This document shows positions 16,272 to 24,667 of a stretch of DNA of 35,855 nt, in pieces (position 1 is the first letter of the stretch; the number at the start of each line of letters is the position of its first letter). Source of the DNA: Alphaproteobacteria bacterium (GTDB taxonomy: Bacteria; Pseudomonadota; Alphaproteobacteria; Rhizobiales; Xanthobacteraceae). The translations under genes were made by a program, and so were the position numbers. Below the pieces are notes generated by a model. That model was not told the DNA's origin. It saw only the letters and a list, made by a program, of their open reading frames with translations, and did not search any database. Location: contig VAZV01000162.1 of assembly GCA_005884765.1 (NCBI GenBank), positions 1 to 35,855 on the forward strand, written 5' to 3'.

Positions 16272-16526
16272 TTACCTCTCCGGCGCTCCAGCCCCGCCAG
16301 GTACCCCGGTTTGCAGCGCCAGCGCGTGCAGCACGCCGCCCATCTGACCGCGCAGCGATTGATAGACGATCTGGTGCTGCTGGACGCGCGACTTGCCGCG
16401 GAAGGATTCCGAAATCACGGTGGCCGCATAATGGTCGCCGTCGCCGGCGAGATCGCGGATCGTCACCTCGGCATCGGGGATAGCTGCCTTGATCATCGAT
16501 TCGATATCGCGGGCGTCCATCGGCAT
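16272..16526 (-). CDS. BolA family protein
   Basis: An 84-residue BolA-like protein; partners of CGFS glutaredoxins in [2Fe-2S] cluster handling. It has the BolA fold pattern: DIESMIKAAIPDAEVTIRDL, then GDGDHYAATVISESFRGKSR, then the invariant His in RVQQHQIVYQSL, and GVLHALALQT. The ATG at 16526 is preferred, with CAGGAGA 9 nt upstream; the frame beyond it to 16589 is unsupported. In many alphaproteobacteria, as I recall it, bolA lies between purL and grxD. Here it is still in that order and orientation, but 2.3 kb from purL and 3.8 kb from grxD, with unrelated genes between. ltrA follows 17 nt downstream. Confidence 0.93.
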   Translation of the reverse strand: MPMDARDIESMIKAAIPDAEVTIRDLAGDGDHYAATVISESFRGKSRVQQHQIVYQSLRGQMGGVLHALALQTGVPGGAGAPER

Positions 16527-16709
16527 CCCAGTAGGTCTCCTGTCCTCGAGGGTTCGTTCGCGGCCGGCTCGCGCGACTGTGACACCCAAACCTAGCGCGG
16601 ATGGCCTTCTAGGTCACCCTATCTCCTATTATATTCCCGACCCGGACGTTACAAAACTGCGGCATCGCGTGCCGCCATCGCAACGGACTGACAAAAAGGG
16701 CTGAAACCG

Positions 16710-17069
16710 ATGAAACTCCCAGGTCCCGACCACCCCATCACCATCGCTGCCAATCCCAAGCGCGTGCGCGTCACCGTAGGTGGCATCGTCATCGCCGACA
16801 GCACCCATGCGCTGACCTTGAAGGAAGCGAGCTATCCCGCTGTGCAATATGTGCCGCGGCAGGATGCCAATATGGCGCTCTTGAAGCGCACCGAGCGGAC
16901 CACGCATTGTCCCTATAAGGGAGACGCGAATTATTTTTCCATCGTCGCAGACGGCAAGACGCTGGAGAACTCGATCTGGACTTACGAGACGCCCTTCCCG
17001 GCCATGGCCGAGATCACGGGCCACCTCGCATTCTATCCGGACAAGGTGAAAATCGAGGAAGTGGCGTGA
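16710..17069 (+). CDS. DUF427 domain protein
   Basis: A 119-residue protein of the DUF427 family (PF04248), a small beta-rich cytoplasmic fold of unknown function. Typical elements are ANPKRVRVTVGGIVIADSTH, YPAVQYVPRQDANMALL, TTHCPYKGDANYFSI and the ending ITGHLAFYPDKVKIEE, spanning a complete single domain. The ATG at 16710 fits the family start; the upstream region is AT-richer and has no strong ribosome binding site. It converges on the DUF1328 gene, leaving 6 nt between the stops. Family confident, role unknown. Confidence 0.88.
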   Translation: MKLPGPDHPITIAANPKRVRVTVGGIVIADSTHALTLKEASYPAVQYVPRQDANMALLKRTERTTHCPYKGDANYFSIVADGKTLENSIWTYETPFPAMAEITGHLAFYPDKVKIEEVA

Positions 17070-17075
17070 GTTAGC

Positions 17076-17249
17076 CTACACCCTGAAGATCGTAAGCCCG
17101 AGGATCAGGAGCACCAGGAAGATCACGACGAAGATGTAGAACAGGATGCGGGCGATATCGGCCGATGCCGCCGATATGCCGGTGAACCCAAGAAGTCCGG
17201 CAATAATCGACACCACCAAAAAGACCAGCGCCCATCTCAATAGCGTCAT
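17076..17249 (-). CDS. DUF1328 (UPF0391) small membrane protein
   Basis: A 57-residue protein with two membrane segments, starting [20 protein letters not shown] and continuing [20 protein letters not shown]. This is the full-length DUF1328/UPF0391 family pattern of small inner-membrane proteins, function unknown. The ATG at 17249 is fixed by the family N-terminus and by GGAGG 8 nt upstream. The longer open frame to 17357 is not supported. An EcfG-like promoter lies 54 nt upstream. Such small membrane proteins are often stress-induced in alphaproteobacteria, and the promoter match agrees with that. Confidence 0.9.
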   Translation of the reverse strand: MTLLRWALVFLVVSIIAGLLGFTGISAASADIARILFYIFVVIFLVLLILGLTIFRV

Positions 17250-17302
17250 CGCCTGTTCCTCCAGCTTGCGTGTCTTCCATGCTTGTTCGAAATCGCTGGT
17301 GC

Positions 17303-17327
17303 AACTTCCGGCCACAAAACTGGTTCC
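17303..17327 (-). promoter_or_regulatory. EcfG-like promoter of the DUF1328 gene
   Basis: On the minus strand, GGAAC (17327-17323), a 16-nt spacer, then AGTT (17306-17303). This matches GGAAC-N16/17-CGTT at eight of nine bases. The predicted start is near 17295, giving a leader of about 46 nt. The TAGGAACCAGTT block is shared with the egtB upstream region. Confidence 0.45.
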
Positions 17328-17443
17328 TACGCGCGGCTTGGCGGCGATTGGGCCCATTCTCAGCGTGATATCGCGCTAAAATGCCCTTGCTGAATCAGGT
17401 CCGTGGCGGCAACATCGTGACTGTTCACCCGGCCGGGGCGCAC

Positions 17444-18628
17444 ATGACGACGATCTCCCAATCTGCTGTACCGGCGGACGTCAAGGCAGCGCCCAAAGCC
17501 AAGGCGCGCAACGCCGCGCTCGATCGCGCCCGCACGTTCCTGACGCTCGTGGTGCTGCTCCACCACGCCGTCATCCCCTATACCCATTTCGGTCATACTG
17601 ATCCCAAGTCGTGGATCGGCTTTGACATGATCGTTCTCGCCACCGACAGCTTCTTCATGGCGATGTTCTTCTTTCTGTCAGGCCTGTTTGTGTGGACGGG
17701 TCTCGCTCGAAAAGGACCACTGAACTATTTGCGCGATCGCCTGCTCCGGCTTGGCCTGCCATTCGCGATCTGCGCATTCACACTTATTCCGATGGCGTAC
17801 TACGCGATTGCGTTGCGCCAAACTCCGGACCTGAGCTTTACCGCGTTCTGGTGGAAGACGATCACCGTCGGACCATGGCCGAGCGGGCCGCTTTGGTTCC
17901 TCTGGGTCTTGTTTGCGTTCGATCTCGTTGCAAGCGTCTTCTACAGCCTCTCATCGAGACTCCTCGATCCGATCAATCGACTGTCGTTGCGCGGCCGTGA
18001 TCGACCGGCCCAATTCTTCGCGGTGCTGCTTGCTGTCACTGCCGTGTTCTACATTCCCGGCCGAATCCACTTTGGAGCGGGCAGTTGGTTCGAGTTCGGG
18101 CCGTTTTCAGTCCAACACGGCCGCGTGCTCTTGTACGCGACCTACTTCTTTTTTGGCGCCGGCATAGGCGCTCAAAATTTGGATCGCGGCCTGTTGAGCG
18201 CGGACAGCCGGCTGGCGAGGAGCAGCTGGGGCTGGGCGAGCATAGCGCTGGTGCCGTATTGCCTCATGTGGGCGCTGATCTACGTCAAGCGTGAAATACT
18301 GGGAAACCCGGAGCGGCTGCCGGCTTGGTATGAGGGGACCTACGGTCTCTTCTTCGCGACGTTCAGCGTCGCCATTATGTTTGTGATTTTGGCCTATTTT
18401 CTACGATTCAAACAATCAGGCTTAAGCATCCTCGATCCGATGCAGCCGGATGCTTATGGCATATTCCTGGTGCACTACCCGATCGCGCTCTGGCTGCAAT
18501 ATTGGATGCTCGATTTCGACATTCCCGCCATCGCCAAGGCTCTTGTGGCCTTCGTGTTCACCGTCCTCTTAAGCTGGGCAACGTCGATGCTTCTGAGGAA
18601 GATTCCGGGCGCGACCCACGTGCTCTAA
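17444..18628 (+). CDS. Acyltransferase 3 family membrane protein
   Basis: A 394-residue integral membrane acyltransferase (PF01757), the family that O-acylates surface polysaccharides, glucans and other secreted molecules. The active-site region is present in the first membrane segment: LDRARTFLTLVVLLHHAVIP, with its conserved His pair and following Tyr. About ten hydrophobic segments follow, and the C-terminal YGIFLVHYPIALWLQY is typical of the MdoC-like branch. The ATG at 17444 is preferred because the 21 residues encoded from 17381 are not family-like; neither start has a strong ribosome binding site. No glycosyltransferase is adjacent, so the acceptor is unknown. Confidence 0.85.
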   Translation: MTTISQSAVPADVKAAPKAKARNAALDRARTFLTLVVLLHHAVIPYTHFGHTDPKSWIGFDMIVLATDSFFMAMFFFLSGLFVWTGLARKGPLNYLRDRLLRLGLPFAICAFTLIPMAYYAIALRQTPDLSFTAFWWKTITVGPWPSGPLWFLWVLFAFDLVASVFYSLSSRLLDPINRLSLRGRDRPAQFFAVLLAVTAVFYIPGRIHFGAGSWFEFGPFSVQHGRVLLYATYFFFGAGIGAQNLDRGLLSADSRLARSSWGWASIALVPYCLMWALIYVKREILGNPERLPAWYEGTYGLFFATFSVAIMFVILAYFLRFKQSGLSILDPMQPDAYGIFLVHYPIALWLQYWMLDFDIPAIAKALVAFVFTVLLSWATSMLLRKIPGATHVL

Positions 18629-18671
18629 TCCAAAAGTCTAAGAGTTGGCATCAAACCTGCATGAGGCTCCA

Positions 18672-18728
18672 TAGCGTTTTCAAGCGAAGTGGAAACCGGT
18701 TCGCGTGAAGAAAACGCGTCAAAACAAA
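18672..18728. repeat. Bradyrhizobial interspersed repeat
   Basis: The stretch beginning AGCGTTTTCAAGCGAAGTGG and running through ACCGGTTCGCGTGAAGAAAACGCG has complementary ends (GCGTTTTC with GAAAACGC). I recognise it as a very common intergenic element in bradyrhizobia and relatives. It lies between the acyltransferase gene and the purL 3' end. Confidence 0.7.
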
Positions 18729-18776
18729 AGAATTAGGAGATGTGTCCAAGGGGTAGCCAGGAAAGGACACCATCAA

Positions 18777-18851
18777 ATGGGATTATCTGCCATTCTGATC
18801 GCGACCGCGCTCAGCCTGACCATGCTTCTGGCAGTCGCAGATCTGCCGTGA
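18777..18851 (+). CDS. Candidate 24-residue hydrophobic peptide
   Basis: An ATG preceded by AGGAAAGGA (about 10 nt spacing) opens a 24-codon frame, MGLSAILIATALSLTMLLAV plus four residues, ending TGA at 18849-18851. The peptide could span the membrane once. It lies between an interspersed repeat and the end of purL, in a 247-nt gap with no other gene. The strong ribosome binding site and uniformly hydrophobic composition are the only evidence, so chance remains possible. Confidence 0.35.
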   Translation: MGLSAILIATALSLTMLLAVADLP

Positions 18852-18875
18852 AAATCCAACCAGCCTTTCAGCCGG

Positions 18876-21080
18876 TTAGCTTGCGCCGTTCATGTAAGCT
18901 GGCAACCAGCGCTCGAAGGCCGACTTTAGCGAATCGATCGAAACCGGCGCTTCCCCTGCCACCGTGATGGCGTCGCCGCCGGTGGTGCCGATCCGCGTGC
19001 AGGGCACGCCGGCGCCCCTCATCTTCGCCAGTACCAATCCTGCTTGTTCAGCCGGCACCGTCACGATGTAGCGCGCCTGGTCCTCGCCGAACCAATAGGC
19101 ATGCGGCACGATCGAGACTGCTGCTGCCAACAGTTCGGCGCCTAGTCCACCCGCGATCGCCATCTCCGCCAGTGCAATCAAAAGCCCGCCGTCGGAAACG
19201 TCGTGCACGGCGGTCGCGGTGCCGGCATGGATCATGCCGCGCACCACACAGCCGTTGCGCTTCTCGGCAGCGAGATCGACCGGAGGCGGCGCGCCCTCTT
19301 CGCGGCCGCAGATATCGCGCAGATAGACCGATTGCCCAAGCCAGCCGCGGGTCTCACCGATCAACAGGATCGCCTCGCCTGGCGCCTTGAATGAAAGCGT
19401 CGCGGATTTGGTGAAATCATCGAGCAGGCCGACGCCGCCGATCGAGGGCGTCGGCAGGATGCCGCGGCCGTTCGTCTCGTTGTAGAGCGAGACGTTGCCG
19501 GACACGACCGGAAAATCCAGCGCACGGCAGGCCTCCGAGATCCCTTTCAGGCAACCAACGAACTGGCCCATGATCTCTGGCCGCTCCGGATTGCCGAAAT
19601 TGAGATTGTCGGTGATGGCAAGCGGCCGTCCGCCCACGGCGGTGATGTTGCGCCAGGCTTCCGCCACTGCCTGCTTTCCGCCTTGATAGGGGTCGGCCTC
19701 GCAATAGCGCGGCGTGACGTCGACGGTGAGCGCGAGCCCCTTCGGTCCGTCCGAAACCCGTACCACGGCGGCGTCGCCGCCGGGACGCTGGACGGTATTG
19801 CCGAGAATGACGTGGTCATATTGCTCCCAGACCCAGCGCTTGGAGCAGAGTTCGGGCGTTCCAATCAGCTTTTCCAGCGCCCGCGAAATTCCAAGCGGCG
19901 GCTCGACGTCCCGCGCATGGATGACCGGCTGCGGCGGTGAGGCGACGTGCGGCCGGTCATAGACCGGCGCTTCGTCGCCCAGTTCCTTGATCGGCAGATC
20001 GGCCATGACGTCGCCGCCGTGCTTCACGACAAAGCGCTTGCTCGGCGTGGTGTAGCCGACCACGGCGAAATCCAATCCCCATTTCTTGAAGATCGCCTCG
20101 GCCTGTTTTTCCTTTTCGGGTTTGAGCACCATGAGCATGCGCTCCTGGCTTTCCGAGAGCATCATCTCGTAGGCGCTCATGTCGGTCTCGCGCGTCGGGA
20201 CGCGATCGAGATCAAGGTCGACGCCAAGATCGCCCTTGGCGCCCATCTCGACCGCCGAGCAGGTCAGCCCCGCCGCGCCCATGTCCTGGATCGCGATCAC
20301 GCAACCGGCTTCCATGATCTCGAGGCAGGCTTCCAGCAATAGTTTTTCCGCGAAGGGATCGCCGACCTGCACCGTCGGGCGTTTCTCAGCGGAATCGTCG
20401 TCGAATTCGGCCGACGCCATCGAGGCGCCGTGAATGCCGTCGCGGCCGGTCTTGGAGCCAAGATAGACGATCGGCATGTTCACGCCCGACGCCGCCGCAT
20501 AAAAAATCTTGGTCGTCTCGGCAAGCCCGACCGCCATCGCGTTGACCAGGATGTTGCCATCATAGCGGGTGTGGAAACGCACCTGACCGCCGACGGTCGG
20601 CACGCCGAAGGAATTGCCGTAGCCGCCGATGCCGGCGACGACGCCCGACGCCAGATGGCGGGTTTTGGGATGTTCCGGCGCGCCAAAGCTCAGCGCGTTG
20701 AGGCAGGCGATCGGGCGCGCGCCCATCGTGAAGACGTCGCGCAAAATACCGCCGACGCCGGTGGTCGCGCCCTGATAGGGCTCGATGTAGCTTGGATGGT
20801 TGTGGCTCTCCATTTTGAACACCACCGCCTGGCCGTCGCCGATGTCGATGACGCCGGCGTTCTCGCCCGGCCCCTGGATCACCCAGGGCGCCTTGGTCGG
20901 CAGACCCCGCAAGTGAATGCGCGAGGATTTGTACGAGCAGTGCTCGTTCCACATCGCCGAGAAGATCCCAAGCTCGGTGAAGCTCGGCACCCGCCCGATC
21001 AGCCTCAAAATGCGCTCATACTCGTCCGGCTTGAGCCCGTGGGCAGCGACGAGTTCGGGGGTGATCCTGGGTTCGTTCAT
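18876..21080 (-). CDS. purL: Phosphoribosylformylglycinamidine synthase subunit PurL
   Basis: Large (synthetase) subunit of the fourth step of purine synthesis. With PurQ, which supplies ammonia from glutamine, and PurS, which bridges the complex, it converts FGAR to FGAM using ATP. The product has 734 residues, the small PurL form that needs PurS and PurQ. Key motifs are [10 protein letters not shown] (His47), the ATP/Mg-binding [20 protein letters not shown] (His93, His95), [42 protein letters not shown] and [15 protein letters not shown]. purQ, purS and purC lie upstream on the same strand but are separated by a thioesterase gene, a repeat and a peptide-binding-protein gene. Confidence 0.97.
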   Translation of the reverse strand: MNEPRITPELVAAHGLKPDEYERILRLIGRVPSFTELGIFSAMWNEHCSYKSSRIHLRGLPTKAPWVIQGPGENAGVIDIGDGQAVVFKMESHNHPSYIEPYQGATTGVGGILRDVFTMGARPIACLNALSFGAPEHPKTRHLASGVVAGIGGYGNSFGVPTVGGQVRFHTRYDGNILVNAMAVGLAETTKIFYAAASGVNMPIVYLGSKTGRDGIHGASMASAEFDDDSAEKRPTVQVGDPFAEKLLLEACLEIMEAGCVIAIQDMGAAGLTCSAVEMGAKGDLGVDLDLDRVPTRETDMSAYEMMLSESQERMLMVLKPEKEKQAEAIFKKWGLDFAVVGYTTPSKRFVVKHGGDVMADLPIKELGDEAPVYDRPHVASPPQPVIHARDVEPPLGISRALEKLIGTPELCSKRWVWEQYDHVILGNTVQRPGGDAAVVRVSDGPKGLALTVDVTPRYCEADPYQGGKQAVAEAWRNITAVGGRPLAITDNLNFGNPERPEIMGQFVGCLKGISEACRALDFPVVSGNVSLYNETNGRGILPTPSIGGVGLLDDFTKSATLSFKAPGEAILLIGETRGWLGQSVYLRDICGREEGAPPPVDLAAEKRNGCVVRGMIHAGTATAVHDVSDGGLLIALAEMAIAGGLGAELLAAAVSIVPHAYWFGEDQARYIVTVPAEQAGLVLAKMRGAGVPCTRIGTTGGDAITVAGEAPVSIDSLKSAFERWLPAYMNGAS

Positions 21081-21129
21081 GCGGCTTCTTGCAGGGGCTG
21101 AGGTCCCTTTCTAGGGAGATCGAAGGGCT

Positions 21130-21260
21130 GCGAAAAGGCCTTTTACGGCGCATTTTTGCGCTGTCCAGAGCTTTGCGGCTGCACGGGCAGGAACGAGGGT
21201 TTGCACTTATCCAGCGGATCGGATTTAAGGACCGAAACCAGTGATAGAAGGCCTTTTCGC
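21130..21260. repeat. 13-bp inverted pair flanking the purL/thioesterase junction
   Basis: GCGAAAAGGCCTT at 21130-21142 is the exact reverse complement of AAGGCCTTTTCGC at 21248-21260, 105 nt apart. Each half also contains the palindrome AAGGCCTT. The pair brackets the divergent region between purL and the thioesterase, and the second copy overlaps the thioesterase ribosome binding site. Confidence 0.5.
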
Positions 21261-21749
21261 GTGGACGACCTGACCAAATCCGCATTCCTCAACCGCCCCG
21301 ACCTGCATGTCGAAACCGAGGGCGAATTTGCCGGCTGGCGCACCTGGAGCCGCGACAATTTCGAGACTCACAATGGGCCATTCTACCACCGCATGGAGGA
21401 CGACGGCAGCATCCATTGCGCCTTCCGCGTCCAAACTAAGCATCTCAACGGCATGAAAAACATCCACGGCGGCGCCTTCATGTCGTTTGCCGACTATTGC
21501 CTGTCTGCGACCGCCACCCCTGTGCTGCAAGGGCCGGGTGTGACGGTGTCGTTTGCCTGCGAGTTCCTCGATGCCGCACGCGAAGGCGAGCTGGTCAAAG
21601 GTCTTGGTGAGATCACCCGCGCCGGCGGCTCGATGATTTTTCTGCGCGGCCTTTTGACAAACGGCGCACGCAAGCTGTTCACGTTCTCCGGTACCCTGAA
21701 GCGGGTGAAGCCGCGAATGCCTCCGGTCGCGAACAACGACCCCGCTTAG
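21261..21749 (+). CDS. PaaI family hotdog thioesterase
   Basis: A 162-residue acyl-CoA thioesterase of the hotdog fold (PF03061, PaaI/YdiI branch), which hydrolyses aryl- or acyl-CoA thioesters. The characteristic helix region MKNIHGGAFMSFADYCLSAT contains the HGG motif and the catalytic-type Asp. Flanking strands VTVSFACEFLDAA and GSMIFLRGLLTNGARKLFTF are typical. The GTG at 21261 with GAAGG about 10 nt upstream gives the usual family length, while the open frame back to 21156 adds 35 unsupported residues. It is on the opposite strand from the pur genes around it, which suggests a later insertion. The substrate is unknown. Confidence 0.85.
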   Translation: MDDLTKSAFLNRPDLHVETEGEFAGWRTWSRDNFETHNGPFYHRMEDDGSIHCAFRVQTKHLNGMKNIHGGAFMSFADYCLSATATPVLQGPGVTVSFACEFLDAAREGELVKGLGEITRAGGSMIFLRGLLTNGARKLFTFSGTLKRVKPRMPPVANNDPA

Positions 21750-21782
21750 CCGGAGCAAATACCGGTTGGGATGATTGGCCTC

Positions 21783-21882
21783 GTGGTTCGAGACGCGCGG
21801 CGTTGCCGCGCTCCTCACCATGAGGAGTTAGACCTCATCCTGAGGAGGCCGCAAAGCGGCCGTCTCGAAGGATGAAACCACC
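21783..21882. repeat. Rhizobial palindromic intergenic element
   Basis: The ends GTGGTTCGAGACG and CGTCTCGAAGGATG..AACCAC are complementary in blocks. Inside are two further hairpins (GCGCGGC with GCCGCGC, CCTCA with TGAGG, GGCCGC with GCGGCC). This is the well-known rhizobial element with CTCCTCACCATGAGG and CCTCATCCTGAGGAG boxes. It sits 18 nt from the 3' end of the peptide-binding-protein gene. Confidence 0.8.
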
Positions 21883-21899
21883 ACGCTCGAAAACGCTTC

Positions 21900-23402
21900 T
21901 TACTGCATGCTGACCAGCGTCATATCCACGAACCACGATTGCGGTGAGACAAAGCCCCTGACCTTCGGGCTCATCGCGCGCGGGTTGAGATCGTGGACGA
22001 TATAAAGCCACGGCGGATTGTCGACGAGGCGTTCATGCGCCTTGCGATAGGCGGCCGAGATCACTTTCGGGTCGGTCGCTTCCGAAATCGTCTTTAGCGC
22101 GCCCTCGAACTCGTCGTCTTTCCATTGTTCGAAATTAAAACCGTTCGGCGAGAAATTGGCGGCTGAAAAATACCGCGCCATCACGCCGGCGTCGGACGAC
22201 GGCGAGGAGATATTGAGCGCCATCGCGCCTTGCAGGGCGGGGCTGTCGGGCGTGGCGCGGGCCGCCGTCAGCAAAACCTGCCATTCGATCACGTCGAATT
22301 CGACGTTGACGCCGCAGGCGTCTTTCAGATTTTGCTGCAGGAATTCGTTCATCGGCAACGGCAGCATTTGCCCGGAGCCGGAATTGGAGATCATCGCCTT
22401 GAACGATAATGCTTTGGCCGGCGTATAGCCTGCCTCCGCGAGCAGCGCCTTGCCTTTGGCGGGATCGAATTTATAGCGGTTCGCTGGCTCACCGAAATCG
22501 GGATCGCTGGTCTTGAGCCAGCCGACCGAGGGCTCGGCGGTGCCGTTGAGCAACGACACCAGCCCTTCGCGGTCAATGCAATAATTCAACGCCTGGCGAA
22601 CCCTGACGATGCTGTCGGCGGGCGGCACCTCGATCCAGTCGACCTGACCGGAACGCAGCGCGGCCAGCCGCGAATTCGCCTCCGGGATCGGCATCAACAC
22701 GACATTGTCGACCTTGGCCGTCCTGGCGGCGTCCCAGTAGCCGCCCCAGCGCGCCAGATCAGCCTCCTGCCGCGGCACGATCTTGGTAATGCGGAACGGC
22801 CCGGTGCCGGCCGCCGGCAAGGAGGCGACCTTGGCCCAGTCGTGACCAGCCTTTTCGAACGAGGCGGGCGAGGTGAACAGAAGATAGACCGCCATATAGG
22901 GAAAATAGGATGCGGGCTTGGTCGTGGTGATCGCGACCGTCTGGTCGTCGATCTTCTTGTAGCTGCCCATCACGGGAACGCGCGCCCGCGACATCGCCGA
23001 ACTCGGCGGTTCGAATTGTGGGCTGGTCGAGTTGAAATAGCGATCGAGATTCCAGATCACGGCATCGGCATTGAAATCCGTGCCATCGTGGAATTTCACG
23101 TTCCTGCGCAGATGGAAGATCCAGGTCTTGTTGTCGGCCGGATCCTGCTCCCATTTCTCAGCCAAGCCGGGACGCAACGTCGCCAATCGGTCGGTTCGGG
23201 TCAGATCCCACAGCACCAACCCTTCAAAGATCGGGTAACCGAGGAAGCGCATGCCCTCAAAGCCGTTGTTCGGCAGCCCGGTTGCGGTGGGGATATCGGA
23301 CGCTGTCATGCCGATGCGCAACGTGGTCTCGGCGATCGCGCCCTGGTACGGCAGCAACGCGGCTGCGAGCGCGAATGTGCAGAAAGCCTTACGAATAAGC
23401 AT
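21900..23402 (-). CDS. Peptide/nickel-type ABC solute-binding protein, internal deletion
   Basis: Periplasmic binding protein of the SBP_bac_5 family (dipeptide, oligopeptide or nickel transporters). The 500-residue product has a signal peptide (MLIRKAFCTFALAAALLPYQ, cleavage near AIAET). Typical motifs follow: FEGLVLWDLT, LAEKWEQDPADNKTWIFHLR, VKFHDGTDFNADAVIWNLDR and RVRQALNYCIDREGLVSLLN. The ATG at 23402 has GGGAGG upstream. Between VDWIEVPPADSI and VRVRQAL about 30 residues seem to be missing compared with the family, where a linker and strand lead into the (D/N)xRVRQA motif. The deletion is in frame, so folding or binding may be impaired. No permease or ATPase genes are adjacent. Confidence 0.82.
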   Translation of the reverse strand: MLIRKAFCTFALAAALLPYQGAIAETTLRIGMTASDIPTATGLPNNGFEGMRFLGYPIFEGLVLWDLTRTDRLATLRPGLAEKWEQDPADNKTWIFHLRRNVKFHDGTDFNADAVIWNLDRYFNSTSPQFEPPSSAMSRARVPVMGSYKKIDDQTVAITTTKPASYFPYMAVYLLFTSPASFEKAGHDWAKVASLPAAGTGPFRITKIVPRQEADLARWGGYWDAARTAKVDNVVLMPIPEANSRLAALRSGQVDWIEVPPADSIVRVRQALNYCIDREGLVSLLNGTAEPSVGWLKTSDPDFGEPANRYKFDPAKGKALLAEAGYTPAKALSFKAMISNSGSGQMLPLPMNEFLQQNLKDACGVNVEFDVIEWQVLLTAARATPDSPALQGAMALNISSPSSDAGVMARYFSAANFSPNGFNFEQWKDDEFEGALKTISEATDPKVISAAYRKAHERLVDNPPWLYIVHDLNPRAMSPKVRGFVSPQSWFVDMTLVSMQ

Positions 23403-23530
23403 GGTGCCTCCCTTGCGACGACCGGCGTCCGGCGATGGAAGGAGCAAATTTCAGGCCAGCCGGCGATGTAGCGGCCGGCGGCCGCTCAGCCACACGCGAT
23501 TGTTATTGCTGTGCTTGCCGTTATGGAGAC

Positions 23531-24232
23531 TTACGCCGCGTTTTCCAGATGCGCGACAAGGCCTGCAAACAGGCCGCGGCCATCGGTGCAGCCCATGATG
23601 TCTTCGACGTGGTTTTCCGGATGCGGCATCATGCCGAGCACATTGCCGCGATCGTTCACAATGCCGGCGATCGCGTGCGCGGCGCCGTTGATGTTGGAGG
23701 CATCATCCACCACGCCATCAGGCGAACAGTAGCGATAGAGCACCCGCCCTTCGCCTTCGAGTTGCTTGAGCGTCTCTTCGTCCGCTTCGTAGTTGCCCTC
23801 ACCATGCGCGATCGGCACGCGGATCACCTGCCCGGCGTTATAGCCGCGCGTGAACGGCGTGTCGGAACGCTCGACCCTTAAGTGAACATCGTGGCAGATG
23901 AACTTCAATTGCGCGTTGCGCATGAGCACGCCGGGCAGAAGACCGGCTTCACACAGAATCTGAAAGCCGTTGCAGACGCCGAGCACGAGACCGCCCTGGG
24001 CTGCGAACGCGCGCACTGCGTCCATCACCGGCGCGCGCGCGGCAATCGCGCCGCAGCGCAAATAGTCGCCGTAGGAAAATCCGCCGGGCACCACGACGAG
24101 ATCGGTGCCATCAGGCAGCGATGCCTCGGCGTGCCAGACCATCGCGGGCTCGCGGCCCGAGATCAGCCGCAGCGCACGCGCCATGTCACGCTCGCGATTG
24201 ATTCCGGGAAAGACGAGGACGGCGGATTTCAT
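23531..24232 (-). CDS. purQ: Phosphoribosylformylglycinamidine synthase subunit PurQ
   Basis: Class I glutamine amidotransferase subunit that feeds ammonia to PurL in FGAM synthesis. The 233-residue product is full length. The nucleophile elbow is GVCNGFQ with Cys87, and the catalytic His204 and Glu206 lie in PHPENHVE. The oxyanion region [16 protein letters not shown] is present. The ATG overlaps the stop of the preceding 61-codon gene by 4 nt, so translation is coupled to it. Order on the minus strand: purC, purS, small gene, purQ. Confidence 0.97.
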   Translation of the reverse strand: MKSAVLVFPGINRERDMARALRLISGREPAMVWHAEASLPDGTDLVVVPGGFSYGDYLRCGAIAARAPVMDAVRAFAAQGGLVLGVCNGFQILCEAGLLPGVLMRNAQLKFICHDVHLRVERSDTPFTRGYNAGQVIRVPIAHGEGNYEADEETLKQLEGEGRVLYRYCSPDGVVDDASNINGAAHAIAGIVNDRGNVLGMMPHPENHVEDIMGCTDGRGLFAGLVAHLENAA

Positions 24233-24414
24233 ATCGGGAAGGCCCTGGGAAAGTTCTGCGAAACCTCGGACCAGCGTTGTCTACCCAACGACATATCCCG
24301 ATTGGCAATTCGCATTTCGACCAGCAGTTCGTCGATCGAAGCTTCAAGTTCAGTAACGTCGCGCAAGATGTCCAACGCCAGATCATAAATCTGCTGGGTG
24401 GAAGTCTCGTCCAT
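24229..24414 (-). CDS. 61-residue helical protein within the pur operon
   Basis: A small acidic protein (start [20 protein letters not shown]) predicted to be almost entirely helical, with heptad-like hydrophobic spacing through [20 protein letters not shown] and a short polar tail. It starts 3 nt after the purS stop and overlaps the purQ start by 4 nt, the tightest packing in the window. That arrangement argues strongly that it is translated. I do not recognise a family. Position suggests a helper or regulator of the PurS-PurQ-PurL complex, but this is inference only; an antitoxin-like or structural role cannot be excluded. Confidence 0.7.
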   Translation of the reverse strand: MDETSTQQIYDLALDILRDVTELEASIDELLVEMRIANRDMSLGRQRWSEVSQNFPRAFPI

Positions 24415-24417
24415 CGA

Positions 24418-24660
24418 CTAACTCAAAACTTCAACCCGGTAATTCTCGATCACCGTATTGGCCAAAAGCTTGTCGGCGGCATCCTTCAATGCCGCCTCGG
24501 CCTTGGCCTTGTCGGAGCCGGACAGCTCGATGTCGAACACCTTGCCCTGGCGCACGCTGGCAACGCCATCGACGCCGAGGGATTTGAGCGCGCCTTCGAT
24601 GGCCTTGCCTTGCGGATCGAGGATGCCTGATTTCAGCGTTACGGTGACGCGCGCTTTCAC
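24418..24660 (-). CDS. purS: Phosphoribosylformylglycinamidine synthase subunit PurS
   Basis: An 80-residue dimeric bridging subunit that holds PurQ and PurL together so that ammonia can pass between them. The sequence follows the family throughout: ARVTVTLKSGILDPQGKAIE, ALKSLGVDGVASVRQGKVFD and the C-terminal LANTVIENYRVEVL. The start is a GTG at 24660 with GAGG 5 nt upstream; the open frame beyond it overlaps purC and is not part of the protein. It starts 8 nt downstream of the purC stop. Confidence 0.95.
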   Translation of the reverse strand: MKARVTVTLKSGILDPQGKAIEGALKSLGVDGVASVRQGKVFDIELSGSDKAKAEAALKDAADKLLANTVIENYRVEVLS

Positions 24661-24667
24661 ATTTGCC

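Noticed and set aside
20430..21101. 223-codon open frame on the plus strand
   Set aside because: Antisense to the conserved N-terminal half of purL.
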